A stretch of DNA of 64,000 bases from Phenylobacterium sp. RIFCSPHIGHO2_01_FULL_69_31 (GTDB lineage Bacteria > Pseudomonadota > Alphaproteobacteria > Caulobacterales > Caulobacteraceae). This document shows positions 35,612 through 43,800 of this stretch, piece by piece; the first letter of the stretch is position 1; each line of letters starts with the position of its first letter. The stretch covers positions 23,346 through 87,345 of the forward strand of contig NZ_MHXN01000034.1 in the NCBI RefSeq assembly GCF_001824475.1, written 5' to 3'. A model generated the notes under the pieces. The model saw only the letters and a program-made list of their open reading frames with translations, searched no databases and had not been told where the DNA came from. The position numbers and the translations under genes are program-made.

Positions 35612-35635
35612 AGGGGCGCCGTCGCCGGCGCCCCT
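35612..35635 (-). terminator. First of two tandem terminators behind TonB receptor 1
   Basis: A 10-bp stem, AGGGGCGCCG/CGGCGCCCCT, with a four-base loop. On the minus strand it is followed by CCTTTTTC. It lies 24 bases past the receptor stop. Confidence 0.88.
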
Positions 35636-35658
35636 AGGCGGCCTTCCCGGGAGGAGGC

Positions 35659-38600
35659 CTAGAACCTCTTCTTCACGCCCAGTTCGAACACCCGGCCCAG
35701 CGGATTGCCCTGGGTGATGTCGTAGTTGTAGGGCGACGGCACGTACGGCGGATCCTTGTCGAACAGGTTCTGGATGCTGAACGTGATCACCGAGTCCCAC
35801 GGCGCTTCCCAGCGCACGATCACGTCGTGCTGCCAGTAGTCGTTGGACTTGCCGACCGCCACCAGGTCCGCGCCCGAGGGTGAGCTGGAGTTCGGGACCG
35901 TGATGAAGAACGGCGAGCCGAAGGCGGGGGAGGTGCCCTCCGCATAGCGGATCTGCCAGCGCAGGCTGAACGGCCCCTTGTTGAACGCCGCGAAGGCGTT
36001 CCCCTTCAGCTCGGGATACGAGAAGAAGTCGTTGAGCACGTCGCTGAGCCCCGCCCGGTCTTCCGCCGGCGCGATATTGATCGTCGAGTTGCGAAGCGCG
36101 ATGGCGCTGCGCTTGTACTCGATGAGGTAGGTCAGCTCGCCACCCACGGCCCAGGAGCCGCCGAACCAGCCGTCCCAGTCGTACTGCGCCCGGGCCTCGA
36201 TGCCCGAGGTGTCGGTGTTGGGGCCGTTGATCGTGAAGCTGCGCAGGCGCGCCACATTGGCGGCCCCGCAGGTCCCGGCGAACGTGAAGCGCGCCTGCAG
36301 CTCGGCGAAGGCCGGGTTGCCGCAGTTCACGTTCGTGCCGCCCGGGAACATGGTCGCATAGAGGCGCGAGCCGCTTTCCTCGACGATCTCGTCCTTGAAC
36401 TTGAAGTTGAAGTAGTCGACCGTCGCCGAGAACCCGCCCATCTCGAAGATGACGCCGACGTTGAAGGTGTCGGCCTTCTCGGGCTTCAGGTCCGGATTGC
36501 CGCAGGTCTGGAAGGCGCGATAGGCGCTGCCCAGGACCCGGACCCCGTTGTTGCAGCCATTCGTCGTCAGGCCGGGGCCCGGCGCGCGGAAGGTCGTGCT
36601 GGCGCTGCCGCGGAAGGCCAGCCAGTCGGTCGCCTGCCACTTCACCGCGATCTTCGGATTGGTCGTCGAGCCGATGCCGCCCTGGTAGTCCTCGTAGCGG
36701 ATCGCGGCGCTGACATTCAGGTTGTCCAGGATCGGGATCTGGACCTCGCCGAACACCGCCTTGACGTTGGCGTCGTCGTCCCGGTCCACGGCCGAGCCGA
36801 AGAACTGCAGCGGTCCGCTCTCGTCGGCGCAGGCCGGACGGTCCGGGCACGGGTTCTCGTCGGCGTTGAAGTTGGCGCCGTACTTCCGAACCTCACGCGT
36901 GTAGCGATACTGCGCGCCCAGGGCCCAGGCGATGGCCCCGCCGGCGAGCTCGATGCCCGTCTCGCCGGAGAAGACCGCGTCGGCCACCACGATCTGGTTT
37001 GTCAGGACGTTGGTGTAGTTGCCGAACAGGCCCGCCACCACCAGCGGATCGTTGGCCACGGTCGGATTGAAATAGGGGTTGGCGGCCCCGTTCACGAGGC
37101 TGGTCTGCACCGCATTGCTGAAGGGGTTGAAGAAGTAGCAGCCCAGGGCCGCATTGCCGGCGCCGGTGGTGTAGTTCGCCGTCTCCGCCGCCGTGCAGGC
37201 GTTGGTCGCCCCGTCCTGGCTGCCGAAGCCACGCAGCGCGAGCTGCAGGTTCTTGACCAGGATGTCGTTGGTGTTGGTGGTGTTCTTCTGCTCCATGAAG
37301 GTCAGCGAGGTGTCGTAGTTGATCCCGCCGAAGATCTTGCCCTTGAAGCCGCCCGAAATCCGGTAGGCGTCGTTCACGATCGACTGGTGGTCGGCGCCGT
37401 CCTTGAACCGCGGGTTGCCGCCGAAGGCCAGGGCGCGCCAGCCCAGCTGGACGATGTCGACCCCACGCGCCCCGCCCGGCGAACCGGCCTGGGCGCCCGT
37501 GGTGCTGAACGCGCCGGCGCGGATGGCGGCGCATTCGGTGGCGGTCAGCGGCGCACGGCAGTCGTTCACCAGGGCCAGGAAGCCCGGGTTGTTCACCGGC
37601 ACGTTGAAGGGCACCGCCAGGTTCGGGCCGTTGGGCGCGCCCGGCGAGAACGAGGTGCCGCCGTCGATCACCCGCGACGGGTACTGGGCCGTCAGGTTGG
37701 AGGGCGACAGCCGCTGCACCGGCGTGTCGTTCTTGGTCCAGGCCACCTCGCCGTGGAACGACATGTTCTCGGAGAGGTCGAAGTTCACCTCGCCGTAGAG
37801 CTGGTAGTGATCCTCGCGGTTTACGAGGTCGTTGAAGTTGGAGAACTGGAACCGGCAGCCGGTGCCCGTGCCCGAGGTGGCCGGCAGGTTCGCATTGACC
37901 GGTACGGCGAAGGTGACGGTCGGCGCCTGGTTCGGCTGGCCCGCCAGCGGGTTCGCGAAGCTGACGTTCCGGGTCAGCGTGCCACCCAGTTCCTGACAGC
38001 CGTTGTCGCGGAACGCGGTCGCGCCGGCCACGTAGAAGCCGGGGTTCGACGCCCCGGTGAAGCCCGCCGCGCCGGAGGAGCCGGCGAAGTCGAAGGGCCG
38101 CAGGGCGAAGTCACGCTTGTGGATGTCGAGGCGCGAGCGGTGGCGATAGCCGGCGGTGAACAGGACGTTGCCGTTGTCGAACTGCTTTCCCCACGCGGCG
38201 TTGGCGTTGTAGTCGCCGTTCGAGCCGTCGATCAGGGCGTATTCCCCGTCGATCTCCAGGCCGTCCAGATCCTTGCGGGTGATGAAGTTCACCACGCCGC
38301 CGATGGCGTCCGAGCCGTAGGTCGCCGCCGCGCCATCCTTCAGGATCTCGATCCGACCGACCGCGGCGGTGGGGATGAAGTTCAGGTTGGCGCCGCCGCC
38401 CTGGAAGGCCGCCACCGGGCTGTCGGCGAGCCGCCGCCCGTTCATCAGGGTTAGCGTCCGCGCCGCGCCGAAGCCCCGCAGGTTGATCGTCGCCGTGCCG
38501 GCGCCGCCGTTGTAGCGGTTGCTCTCGCCCAGCGACGACTGCGACGAGGTGATGGACTTCACCAGCTGGACCACCGTAGGCGAGCCTTGCTTCTCGAGGT

Positions 38601-38793
38601 CGGCGGTGGAGAGCACGTCGACCGGGCTGGCGGAGTCCTCGGGCGTCCCGGCAATGAAGGAGCCGGTGACGACCACTTCCTCGACCTCGGACGGGGCGGT
38701 CTGGCCGGCCTGGGCCGCCGCCGCGCCCGTGAGGCCGAGCGAAAACACGGCAGCCAGCATCGAGCCGCCGCAGAGATAACTGCGTCTGTTCAT
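35659..38793 (-). CDS. TonB-dependent outer membrane receptor 1
   Basis: A 1044-aa receptor with a signal peptide (MLAAVFSLGLTGAAAAQ). The TonB box is likely in EVEEVVVTGSFI. The plug has GFGAARTLTLMNGRR and the strand ILKDGAAATYGSDAIGGVVN. A 22-strand barrel ends in the C-terminal Phe of ELGVKKRF. It is longer than siderophore receptors and belongs to the large group that imports oligosaccharides, peptides or aromatic compounds in Caulobacterales. GGGAGG precedes the ATG; an upstream extension of ten residues is rejected. It has its own operator-like palindrome and tandem terminators. The substrate is unknown. Confidence 0.92.
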   Translation of the reverse strand: MNRRSYLCGGSMLAAVFSLGLTGAAAAQAGQTAPSEVEEVVVTGSFIAGTPEDSASPVDVLSTADLEKQGSPTVVQLVKSITSSQSSLGESNRYNGGAGTATINLRGFGAARTLTLMNGRRLADSPVAAFQGGGANLNFIPTAAVGRIEILKDGAAATYGSDAIGGVVNFITRKDLDGLEIDGEYALIDGSNGDYNANAAWGKQFDNGNVLFTAGYRHRSRLDIHKRDFALRPFDFAGSSGAAGFTGASNPGFYVAGATAFRDNGCQELGGTLTRNVSFANPLAGQPNQAPTVTFAVPVNANLPATSGTGTGCRFQFSNFNDLVNREDHYQLYGEVNFDLSENMSFHGEVAWTKNDTPVQRLSPSNLTAQYPSRVIDGGTSFSPGAPNGPNLAVPFNVPVNNPGFLALVNDCRAPLTATECAAIRAGAFSTTGAQAGSPGGARGVDIVQLGWRALAFGGNPRFKDGADHQSIVNDAYRISGGFKGKIFGGINYDTSLTFMEQKNTTNTNDILVKNLQLALRGFGSQDGATNACTAAETANYTTGAGNAALGCYFFNPFSNAVQTSLVNGAANPYFNPTVANDPLVVAGLFGNYTNVLTNQIVVADAVFSGETGIELAGGAIAWALGAQYRYTREVRKYGANFNADENPCPDRPACADESGPLQFFGSAVDRDDDANVKAVFGEVQIPILDNLNVSAAIRYEDYQGGIGSTTNPKIAVKWQATDWLAFRGSASTTFRAPGPGLTTNGCNNGVRVLGSAYRAFQTCGNPDLKPEKADTFNVGVIFEMGGFSATVDYFNFKFKDEIVEESGSRLYATMFPGGTNVNCGNPAFAELQARFTFAGTCGAANVARLRSFTINGPNTDTSGIEARAQYDWDGWFGGSWAVGGELTYLIEYKRSAIALRNSTINIAPAEDRAGLSDVLNDFFSYPELKGNAFAAFNKGPFSLRWQIRYAEGTSPAFGSPFFITVPNSSSPSGADLVAVGKSNDYWQHDVIVRWEAPWDSVITFSIQNLFDKDPPYVPSPYNYDITQGNPLGRVFELGVKKRF

Positions 38794-38894
38794 GGTTTTC
38801 CTCCCGCAAGGTCCGACCCGCATCTGGCGTGCGGGTTACGGGGCCCCTGGTGGAGCGATGATCACCTGAGATTCAGCGGCGCGCCACAGGATTC

Positions 38895-38912
38895 CGGTAC
38901 GTCAACGTACCG
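38895..38912. promoter_or_regulatory. Perfect operator-like palindrome upstream of TonB receptor 1
   Basis: CGGTACGT-CA-ACGTACCG has two 8-bp arms around a central CA. It lies 102 bases before the receptor start. On the minus strand it contains TTGACG, a -35-like hexamer, so a bound repressor would block the promoter. The size and symmetry suit a LacI- or GntR-type regulator, none of which is adjacent. Confidence 0.55.
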
Positions 38913-39105
38913 CAACTCTGAATCTACAACCGGCCAGATTGCAGCCTGATGTGTGATATAGTTGCGTAAATTCAATCAGATGATGCCTAGCTACAGACCT
39001 TCGAGGCTCCGAAGCGGGGTACGCCGGAGCGTTGCAAGAAGGTTACAGAGCGGATCGATTTTTCGAAATCATGGTCTGGCTGAACGGCAGCGCGCGCAAA
39101 GAAGA

Positions 39106-39130
39106 ACGCCGCCGGCGGGGCCGGCGGCGT
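39106..39130 (-). terminator. Terminator behind TonB receptor 2
   Basis: A perfect 10-bp stem, ACGCCGCCGG/CCGGCGGCGT, with a five-base loop. It is followed on the minus strand by TCTTCTTTG. It lies 26 bases past the receptor stop. Confidence 0.75.
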
Positions 39131-39156
39131 CCAAATGCCCTCGGGGCGTCTTCGGC

Positions 39157-42129
39157 CTAGAAGCGCTTCTTGACGCTCACCTTGTAGGTGCGGCCGATCG
39201 CGCTGCCCGTGAACGGATCGTAGTTGAGGTCGAGCCGGGCAAACGCAGGGTCCTGGTCGAACAGGTTGTCCACCGACAGGGTCATGGTGGTCTCCCACGG
39301 CAGTTGCACCCGATAGTCGAGCTCAGCCAGGATCGTGGACTTGATGGTCTGGCCCTTGGTCTGCACCGCCCCGTTCACCGGGTTAGGCGCCAGGATCGAG
39401 GTCCGCTGGTCCTTGTAGGAGTCGATGTAGTTCAGCGTGAAGCGCAGGTTATGCGGCCCACGGCTGTACTCGGCGAACACCTGGCCCTTCCACTCGGGGA
39501 GGGACGTGGCGATGAGCTGGTAGTTCAGGAAACCGGCCGCATCGAAGGCCCGCTCGACCGTCACACCCTCGACGGTGAAGTCGCCGATCTTGTACTCGAT
39601 CGTGTAGGTCGCCGAGCCGCCGATGCGGATGTCACCGCCCAGCACGTCGTCGAAGTCGTACTGACCCATGAAGTCGATGCCGGAGGTCTTGATCTTCGGC
39701 CCGTTCACCACCTGGGTCCGCACGCGCGAGATCGTCGCGGTCGAGCAGGCGCCCTGGAAGGTGAAGCGCGATTGCAGGCCTGCGAACGCAGCCTGGCCGC
39801 AGTTGGCCGTCGAGCCGCCCGGGAACATGGTGTTCACGATGGACGCCGAGGGCTCACCCACGATCGGGTCCTTGAAGTCGAAGCCCCAGTAGTCGATCGA
39901 GCCCTTGAAGTTGCCGATGTCGAAGATGCCGCCCACGCTGTAGGTGGTCGCCTCTTCCGGCTTGAGGTCCGGGTTGCCGAAGAAGTCGATGGCCCGGAAG
40001 GCGCCGGCGATGAAGCTCAGCGCCGTCACGCTGCCGGGCGCCAGGTTGGTCAGGGCCGGGCCGCGGAAGGTGGTGCCGATCGAGCCGCGCAGGGCGAACC
40101 AGTCGGCCATCTGCCACCGCGCCGAGATCTTCGGATTGGTGGTGGTGCCCACCGCCTCGTAGTCCTCGTGCCGGATGGCGGCCATGATCTGGATGTCGTC
40201 GGTGACCGGGATGCTCAGCTCGCCGAACACGGCCCAGACGTTGCGGTCCAGGTCCGCTTCCTCGCCCGTCCCCAGGAACATCAGCGGGCCGTTGCGCACC
40301 GCGCACGAACCCGTCCCGTTGATCGGGGTGTCGATGCAGGGCGAGGCGTCGATGTCGCTGAGATCGTTGTACTCGGACTCGAAGCCGTCCCGGCGGAACT
40401 GGACGCCCGCCGCCCAGGCGACGTCGCCGCCGGCCAGCTCGATGCCGGTCTTGCCGTTCAGGACCGCATCCCAGACGAAGGTGCGCTGGGTCTGCTTGGT
40501 CGAGACCTGCTGGAAGAACCAGCGGACCACATCGGGATTGTTCGCCGCCCCAGCCACGAAGCCGGGGTTCGTCTGGCCGGTGATGGCGTTGGAGGCGATC
40601 GCATTGGCGAAGGGGTTGAAATAGTAGCAGCCGAGCGCCGTGTTGCCGGCGCCCGTGGTGAAGTTGCCCGTCTCGGCCGCAGTGCATCCGCCGGCCGAGT
40701 CGCCGTTCAGGCTGCCGTAGCCGCGCAGGGCGAGCTGGAAGCGGGAGACGACGGTGTCGTAGCCCGTCCGGCGACCGGTCTCCTGGCCGTAGGTCAGGGC
40801 GACGTCGTAGCCGATGCCCATCCACGGCAGGTCGCCGCGCAGGCTGCCCGAGACCCGGAAGGCTTCGAACTGGCGCAGGCCCTCGGACGAGCCTTCGTTG
40901 CCGTCGAAGGCCGGGTTGCCGCCGAACGCCAGCGGGCGATAGCGCACGCCAGGCATGTGCAGGCCGATCGCGCCGGTCGGAATCAAGCCCGGGTTCGCCG
41001 CGGCCAGCGCCTGGAAGCCTGGGTTGCTGGCCGGGACGAAGTAGCCTGCGAGCAGCGCGGGAGGCAGGGTGGTGAAGGGATTGGTGAGCGACGTGGGCGT
41101 CTGCAGCGACAGGTACGACGGCGACGTCTTCCAGTTCGGCACGTCGGTCTTGGCGTAGAGCGCCTCGATGTGCAGCCGGTGGCCCTCGGCCAGGTCCGCA
41201 TTCACCTCGCCGTAGAGCTGGAGCCGATCCTCGCGTTCGATCAGGTTGTCATAGTCCACATAGTGGAACAGGCAGGCCGGCAGGCCGCCAGGCTGGACGA
41301 TGCCGCCCAGGGCGTTGCAGCTCGCGTTGTCCGCGCGGAAACCGGTGGCGGCCGGCGTTCCGCCGATGGGGAAGAACGGCGCGATCGAGCTGCCGGCGGA
41401 CCAGCCGCCTTCCGGGTTGGTGAAATAGTCGCGCGAAGCCCAGTCGCGGTCCGTGGTCTTCAACTCGGAGCGGTGCTGGTAGCCGATGCTGAGGAGGATG
41501 TTGCCATTCTCCCAGGCGTGGCCCCACAGGCCCGTGGCGTCGTAGTTGCCCTTGGAGCCGTCGATCAGCGTGTAGCTGCCGCCGACCTCAAACCCCTCGA
41601 AGTTCGTCCGCGTGATGAAGTTGACCACGCCGCCGATGGCGTCCGACCCGTAGGTGGCCGCGGCGCCGTCCTTCAGCACTTCCACCCGGCCGATGGCGGC
41701 CGTGGGCAGGGTGTTGGTGTCGACGATGCCCGCGCCGGCCTGGCCGAAGGGGTTGGGCGACATGCGCCGGCCGTTCAGCAGCACCAGGGTCCGCTGGGCG
41801 CCCAGGCCCCGCAGGTTGACCGAACCCGAGCCTTCCGAACCCTGCGCCCGCGGGTCGAACTGGTTCGTGTCGCCCAGCACGCCGCTGGAGACCGAGAGCT
41901 GCTTGATGAGTTCGAGGGTGGACGGCGCACCCTGTTTCTCCAGGTCCTCCTGGCTGATCACGTCCACCGGCAGGGCGGCGTCCTCAGGCGTGCCGCGAAT
42001 GAATGAGCCCGTGACGACGACTTCCCCGATCTCGGTCGGCGCGGTCTGGGCGGTGGCTTGGGTGGAGATGCCGAGCGCCACGGTGGCGGCCAGCACGGAA
42101 GCGCTGCAGAAGAACCTGCCTTTGGTCAT
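39157..42129 (-). CDS. TonB-dependent outer membrane receptor 2
   Basis: A 990-aa receptor and tandem paralogue of receptor 1. The shared blocks are easy to align: EVVVTGSFIRGTPEDAALPV near the TonB box, LEVLKDGAAATYGSDAIGGV-like plug strands, GAGNTALGCYYFNPFANAI in the barrel, and a KVSVKKRF end. The signal peptide is MTKGRFFCSASVLAATVALG onward. GGGGAGG stands eight bases before the ATG. The long open frame upstream (143 extra residues) is not part of the gene. The substrate probably resembles that of receptor 1, but separate terminators show they are separate transcripts. Confidence 0.92.
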   Translation of the reverse strand: MTKGRFFCSASVLAATVALGISTQATAQTAPTEIGEVVVTGSFIRGTPEDAALPVDVISQEDLEKQGAPSTLELIKQLSVSSGVLGDTNQFDPRAQGSEGSGSVNLRGLGAQRTLVLLNGRRMSPNPFGQAGAGIVDTNTLPTAAIGRVEVLKDGAAATYGSDAIGGVVNFITRTNFEGFEVGGSYTLIDGSKGNYDATGLWGHAWENGNILLSIGYQHRSELKTTDRDWASRDYFTNPEGGWSAGSSIAPFFPIGGTPAATGFRADNASCNALGGIVQPGGLPACLFHYVDYDNLIEREDRLQLYGEVNADLAEGHRLHIEALYAKTDVPNWKTSPSYLSLQTPTSLTNPFTTLPPALLAGYFVPASNPGFQALAAANPGLIPTGAIGLHMPGVRYRPLAFGGNPAFDGNEGSSEGLRQFEAFRVSGSLRGDLPWMGIGYDVALTYGQETGRRTGYDTVVSRFQLALRGYGSLNGDSAGGCTAAETGNFTTGAGNTALGCYYFNPFANAIASNAITGQTNPGFVAGAANNPDVVRWFFQQVSTKQTQRTFVWDAVLNGKTGIELAGGDVAWAAGVQFRRDGFESEYNDLSDIDASPCIDTPINGTGSCAVRNGPLMFLGTGEEADLDRNVWAVFGELSIPVTDDIQIMAAIRHEDYEAVGTTTNPKISARWQMADWFALRGSIGTTFRGPALTNLAPGSVTALSFIAGAFRAIDFFGNPDLKPEEATTYSVGGIFDIGNFKGSIDYWGFDFKDPIVGEPSASIVNTMFPGGSTANCGQAAFAGLQSRFTFQGACSTATISRVRTQVVNGPKIKTSGIDFMGQYDFDDVLGGDIRIGGSATYTIEYKIGDFTVEGVTVERAFDAAGFLNYQLIATSLPEWKGQVFAEYSRGPHNLRFTLNYIDSYKDQRTSILAPNPVNGAVQTKGQTIKSTILAELDYRVQLPWETTMTLSVDNLFDQDPAFARLDLNYDPFTGSAIGRTYKVSVKKRF

Positions 42130-42481
42130 CAAATTTCCTCCCCTCGGCAGCCTCTGATGTCGGGCCGTCCTGAGTGGAGGGATATTGAGGCTCTTTGTTT
42201 CAGCTTCGCCACTGGAATTTCGTTGTTCGCTCTGCAAGGACTGAAAGAGCGGCGTTCGCGCAACACCTTGTCGCATAAGGGTTTGCGCGTTTTTTAGGCG
42301 TTGCGATCCCGGCGGCCTGGGCGCCCGATCTTCGAAAATCGGCGCCTTGATGTCAGTTCGGCCGCAAGAATCGCCGCCTGCCCGCACGGCGCGAATCCTG
42401 TTGCGGGCGGCCGGCGCCGCCTTCAGTTTGCCCGAGCGGCTGCCTCGCGTGTCGAAGGGGCGGACCGGCTCGGGGGCTGGC
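42130..42481. other. Divergent gap between TonB receptor 2 and the STAS gene
   Basis: These 352 bases hold no gene I can support. They contain the leader of receptor 2 and a structured segment ending in a plus-strand terminator-like hairpin (42190-42295). The remaining 185 bases before the STAS gene show no clear signal apart from its own start region. Confidence 0.6.
42190..42295 (+). ncRNA. Structured plus-strand segment ending in a terminator-like hairpin
   Basis: GCTCTTTGTTTCAG pairs with CTGAAAGAGC (three-base bulge) across 37 bases. It is followed at once by a hairpin, CGCGCAA with TTGCGCG, and TTTTTT. No plus-strand gene lies upstream, so this is either a small RNA of about 100-130 nt or a leader attenuator for the STAS operon that begins 187 bases on. 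I see no convincing promoter. It could also be only a folded minus-strand leader of receptor 2. Confidence 0.4.
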
Positions 42482-42817
42482 ATGGATTTGGTGTGGCGGG
42501 TCCGCACGGCGGGCGGCAGGCTGGTGGGAGAGCCGGCGGGCCGCGTGGACGAAACCACTTGGGAGGCGTTCTCGGCCCATTTGACGGCGGCCGTGCGCGA
42601 GGCCTCCGCGGCCGGGGCGCCGCTGATCCTCGACCTCAGCCAGCTGGACTACATGTCCTCGCGCGGGCTGCGGGCCCTGACCATCGCCCGGCGCGAGGCC
42701 GGCGCCCAGACGTCGATCACGCTCGCCGCGCCCAACGCCCGGATGCGGGAGATCTTCGCCATCAGCCGCTACGACAAGCTGTTCGCGATCGTCGACGACG
42801 TCGATTCGGACGCGTGA
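42482..42817 (+). CDS. STAS-domain anti-sigma factor antagonist
   Basis: A 111-aa protein that is one STAS domain. LILDLSQLDYMSSRGLRAL holds the phospho-acceptor Ser60 (or Ser59) at the usual place before the GL pair. In partner switching, the unphosphorylated form binds an HATPase-type kinase and frees that kinase's target. It is the first of three plus-strand genes with an MBL hydrolase and a SpoIIE phosphatase; a matching kinase gene lies 4 kb away. The upstream open frame of 45 residues has no similarity, so I start at MDLVWRV. Confidence 0.88.
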   Translation: MDLVWRVRTAGGRLVGEPAGRVDETTWEAFSAHLTAAVREASAAGAPLILDLSQLDYMSSRGLRALTIARREAGAQTSITLAAPNARMREIFAISRYDKLFAIVDDVDSDA

Positions 42818-42837
42818 CGGCGACAGGGGAGCTTTCG

Positions 42838-43800
42838 ATGCTGGTACGCTTCTGGGGCACGCGCGGCTCCCTGCCGGTCGCGCAACGGGCCGACGCCATC
42901 CAGGCCAAGATCGCCCATGCCCTGGTGGCCGCCGGCGGCCGCAGGTTCGCTGACGAGGCCGAAGCGGACGCCTTCGCCCGGGCGAACCTCGATTTCGCCG
43001 CCTATGGCGCCTATGGGGGCGCCACCAGCTGCGTGGAGATCGAGGGGGCCGATGGCGCTTTCCTGGTCTGTGACCTGGGCTCGGGCCTGCGCGAGTTCGG
43101 CATCGACTCGGTCCGGCGGATCGCCGGCGGCCACCCGCCGGTCTATCACGTCTTCCTGTCCCACCTTCACTGGGACCACATCATGGGCTTCCCGTTCTTC
43201 GGGCCAGCCTTCAACCCCGCCGCGACCATCGTGATCCACTCCGGCCATGCCGACGCGGAAACCGCGCTGCGCCGCCAGCAGGAGGAGATCTCCTTCCCGG
43301 TGCCCTTCGACTGGCTGCGGGCGAAGTTTCAGTTCGTCGTCCATCCGCCAGGCCAGCCGTTCGACGTCGCCGGCGTCACCGTGACCCTGGTGGCCCAGCA
43401 CCACAGTCACGACTCCTACGGCTATCGCTTCGAGAAGGGCGGGCGCGCGGTCATCTATTCCACCGACAGCGAGCACAAGGTGGAGAACATGGACGCCGAG
43501 GCGGCGTTCGAAGGCTTCTTCGCCGAGGCCGACCTGGTGATCTGCGACACCATGTATTCCCTCGGCGACACGGTCAGCCTCAAGCAGGACTGGGGGCACT
43601 CGTCCAACATCGTGGCCGTGGACCTGTGCCATGCCGCCGGCGCCAAACGACTGGCGCTTTTCCACCACGAACCGACCTATACCGACCAGGACATCCAGCG
43701 CATGCACGCCGAGACTGTCCGCTACGAGGAGCTGGTCCGCGCCGATCGGCCTCAACTGGAGGTGATCTGCGCCTATGACGGTCTCGAGGTCGCAGTCTGA
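42838..43800 (+). CDS. MBL-fold metallo-hydrolase
   Basis: A 320-aa metallo-beta-lactamase-fold enzyme of the PhnP/phosphodiesterase-like branch, opening MLVRFWGTRGSLPVA. The metal site is HLHWDH at 109-114; further ligands are in AQHHSHDSYGY, IYSTDSEHK and FHHEPTYTD. A helical insert at about 20-55 is unusual. Relatives are often fused to or beside signalling domains, and a cyclic-nucleotide or phosphodiester substrate is possible but unproven. GGGGAG lies eight bases before the ATG. It overlaps the next gene by 26 bases. Confidence 0.88.
   Translation: MLVRFWGTRGSLPVAQRADAIQAKIAHALVAAGGRRFADEAEADAFARANLDFAAYGAYGGATSCVEIEGADGAFLVCDLGSGLREFGIDSVRRIAGGHPPVYHVFLSHLHWDHIMGFPFFGPAFNPAATIVIHSGHADAETALRRQQEEISFPVPFDWLRAKFQFVVHPPGQPFDVAGVTVTLVAQHHSHDSYGYRFEKGGRAVIYSTDSEHKVENMDAEAAFEGFFAEADLVICDTMYSLGDTVSLKQDWGHSSNIVAVDLCHAAGAKRLALFHHEPTYTDQDIQRMHAETVRYEELVRADRPQLEVICAYDGLEVAV

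Larger units (their letters stand above)
38794..39156. other. Gap between the two TonB receptor genes
   Basis: These 363 bases hold no credible gene. The receptor 1 side is relatively AT-rich and carries a perfect palindrome; the receptor 2 side carries that gene's terminator. The middle part (about 38930-39060) shows no feature I can name. Confidence 0.6.

Noticed and set aside
38962..42006. A 1014-codon open frame opposite TonB receptor 2
   Set aside because: It is a high-GC shadow of the receptor on the other strand. The translation is low-complexity Arg/Gly/Val/Asp sequence with no family motif, while the receptor frame shows clear plug and barrel blocks.
42205..42220. Possible cobalamin riboswitch (GCCACTGG in the TonB receptor 2 gap)
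   Set aside because: The motif is on the strand opposite to the receptor leader and no B12 box or other core segments are found around it.
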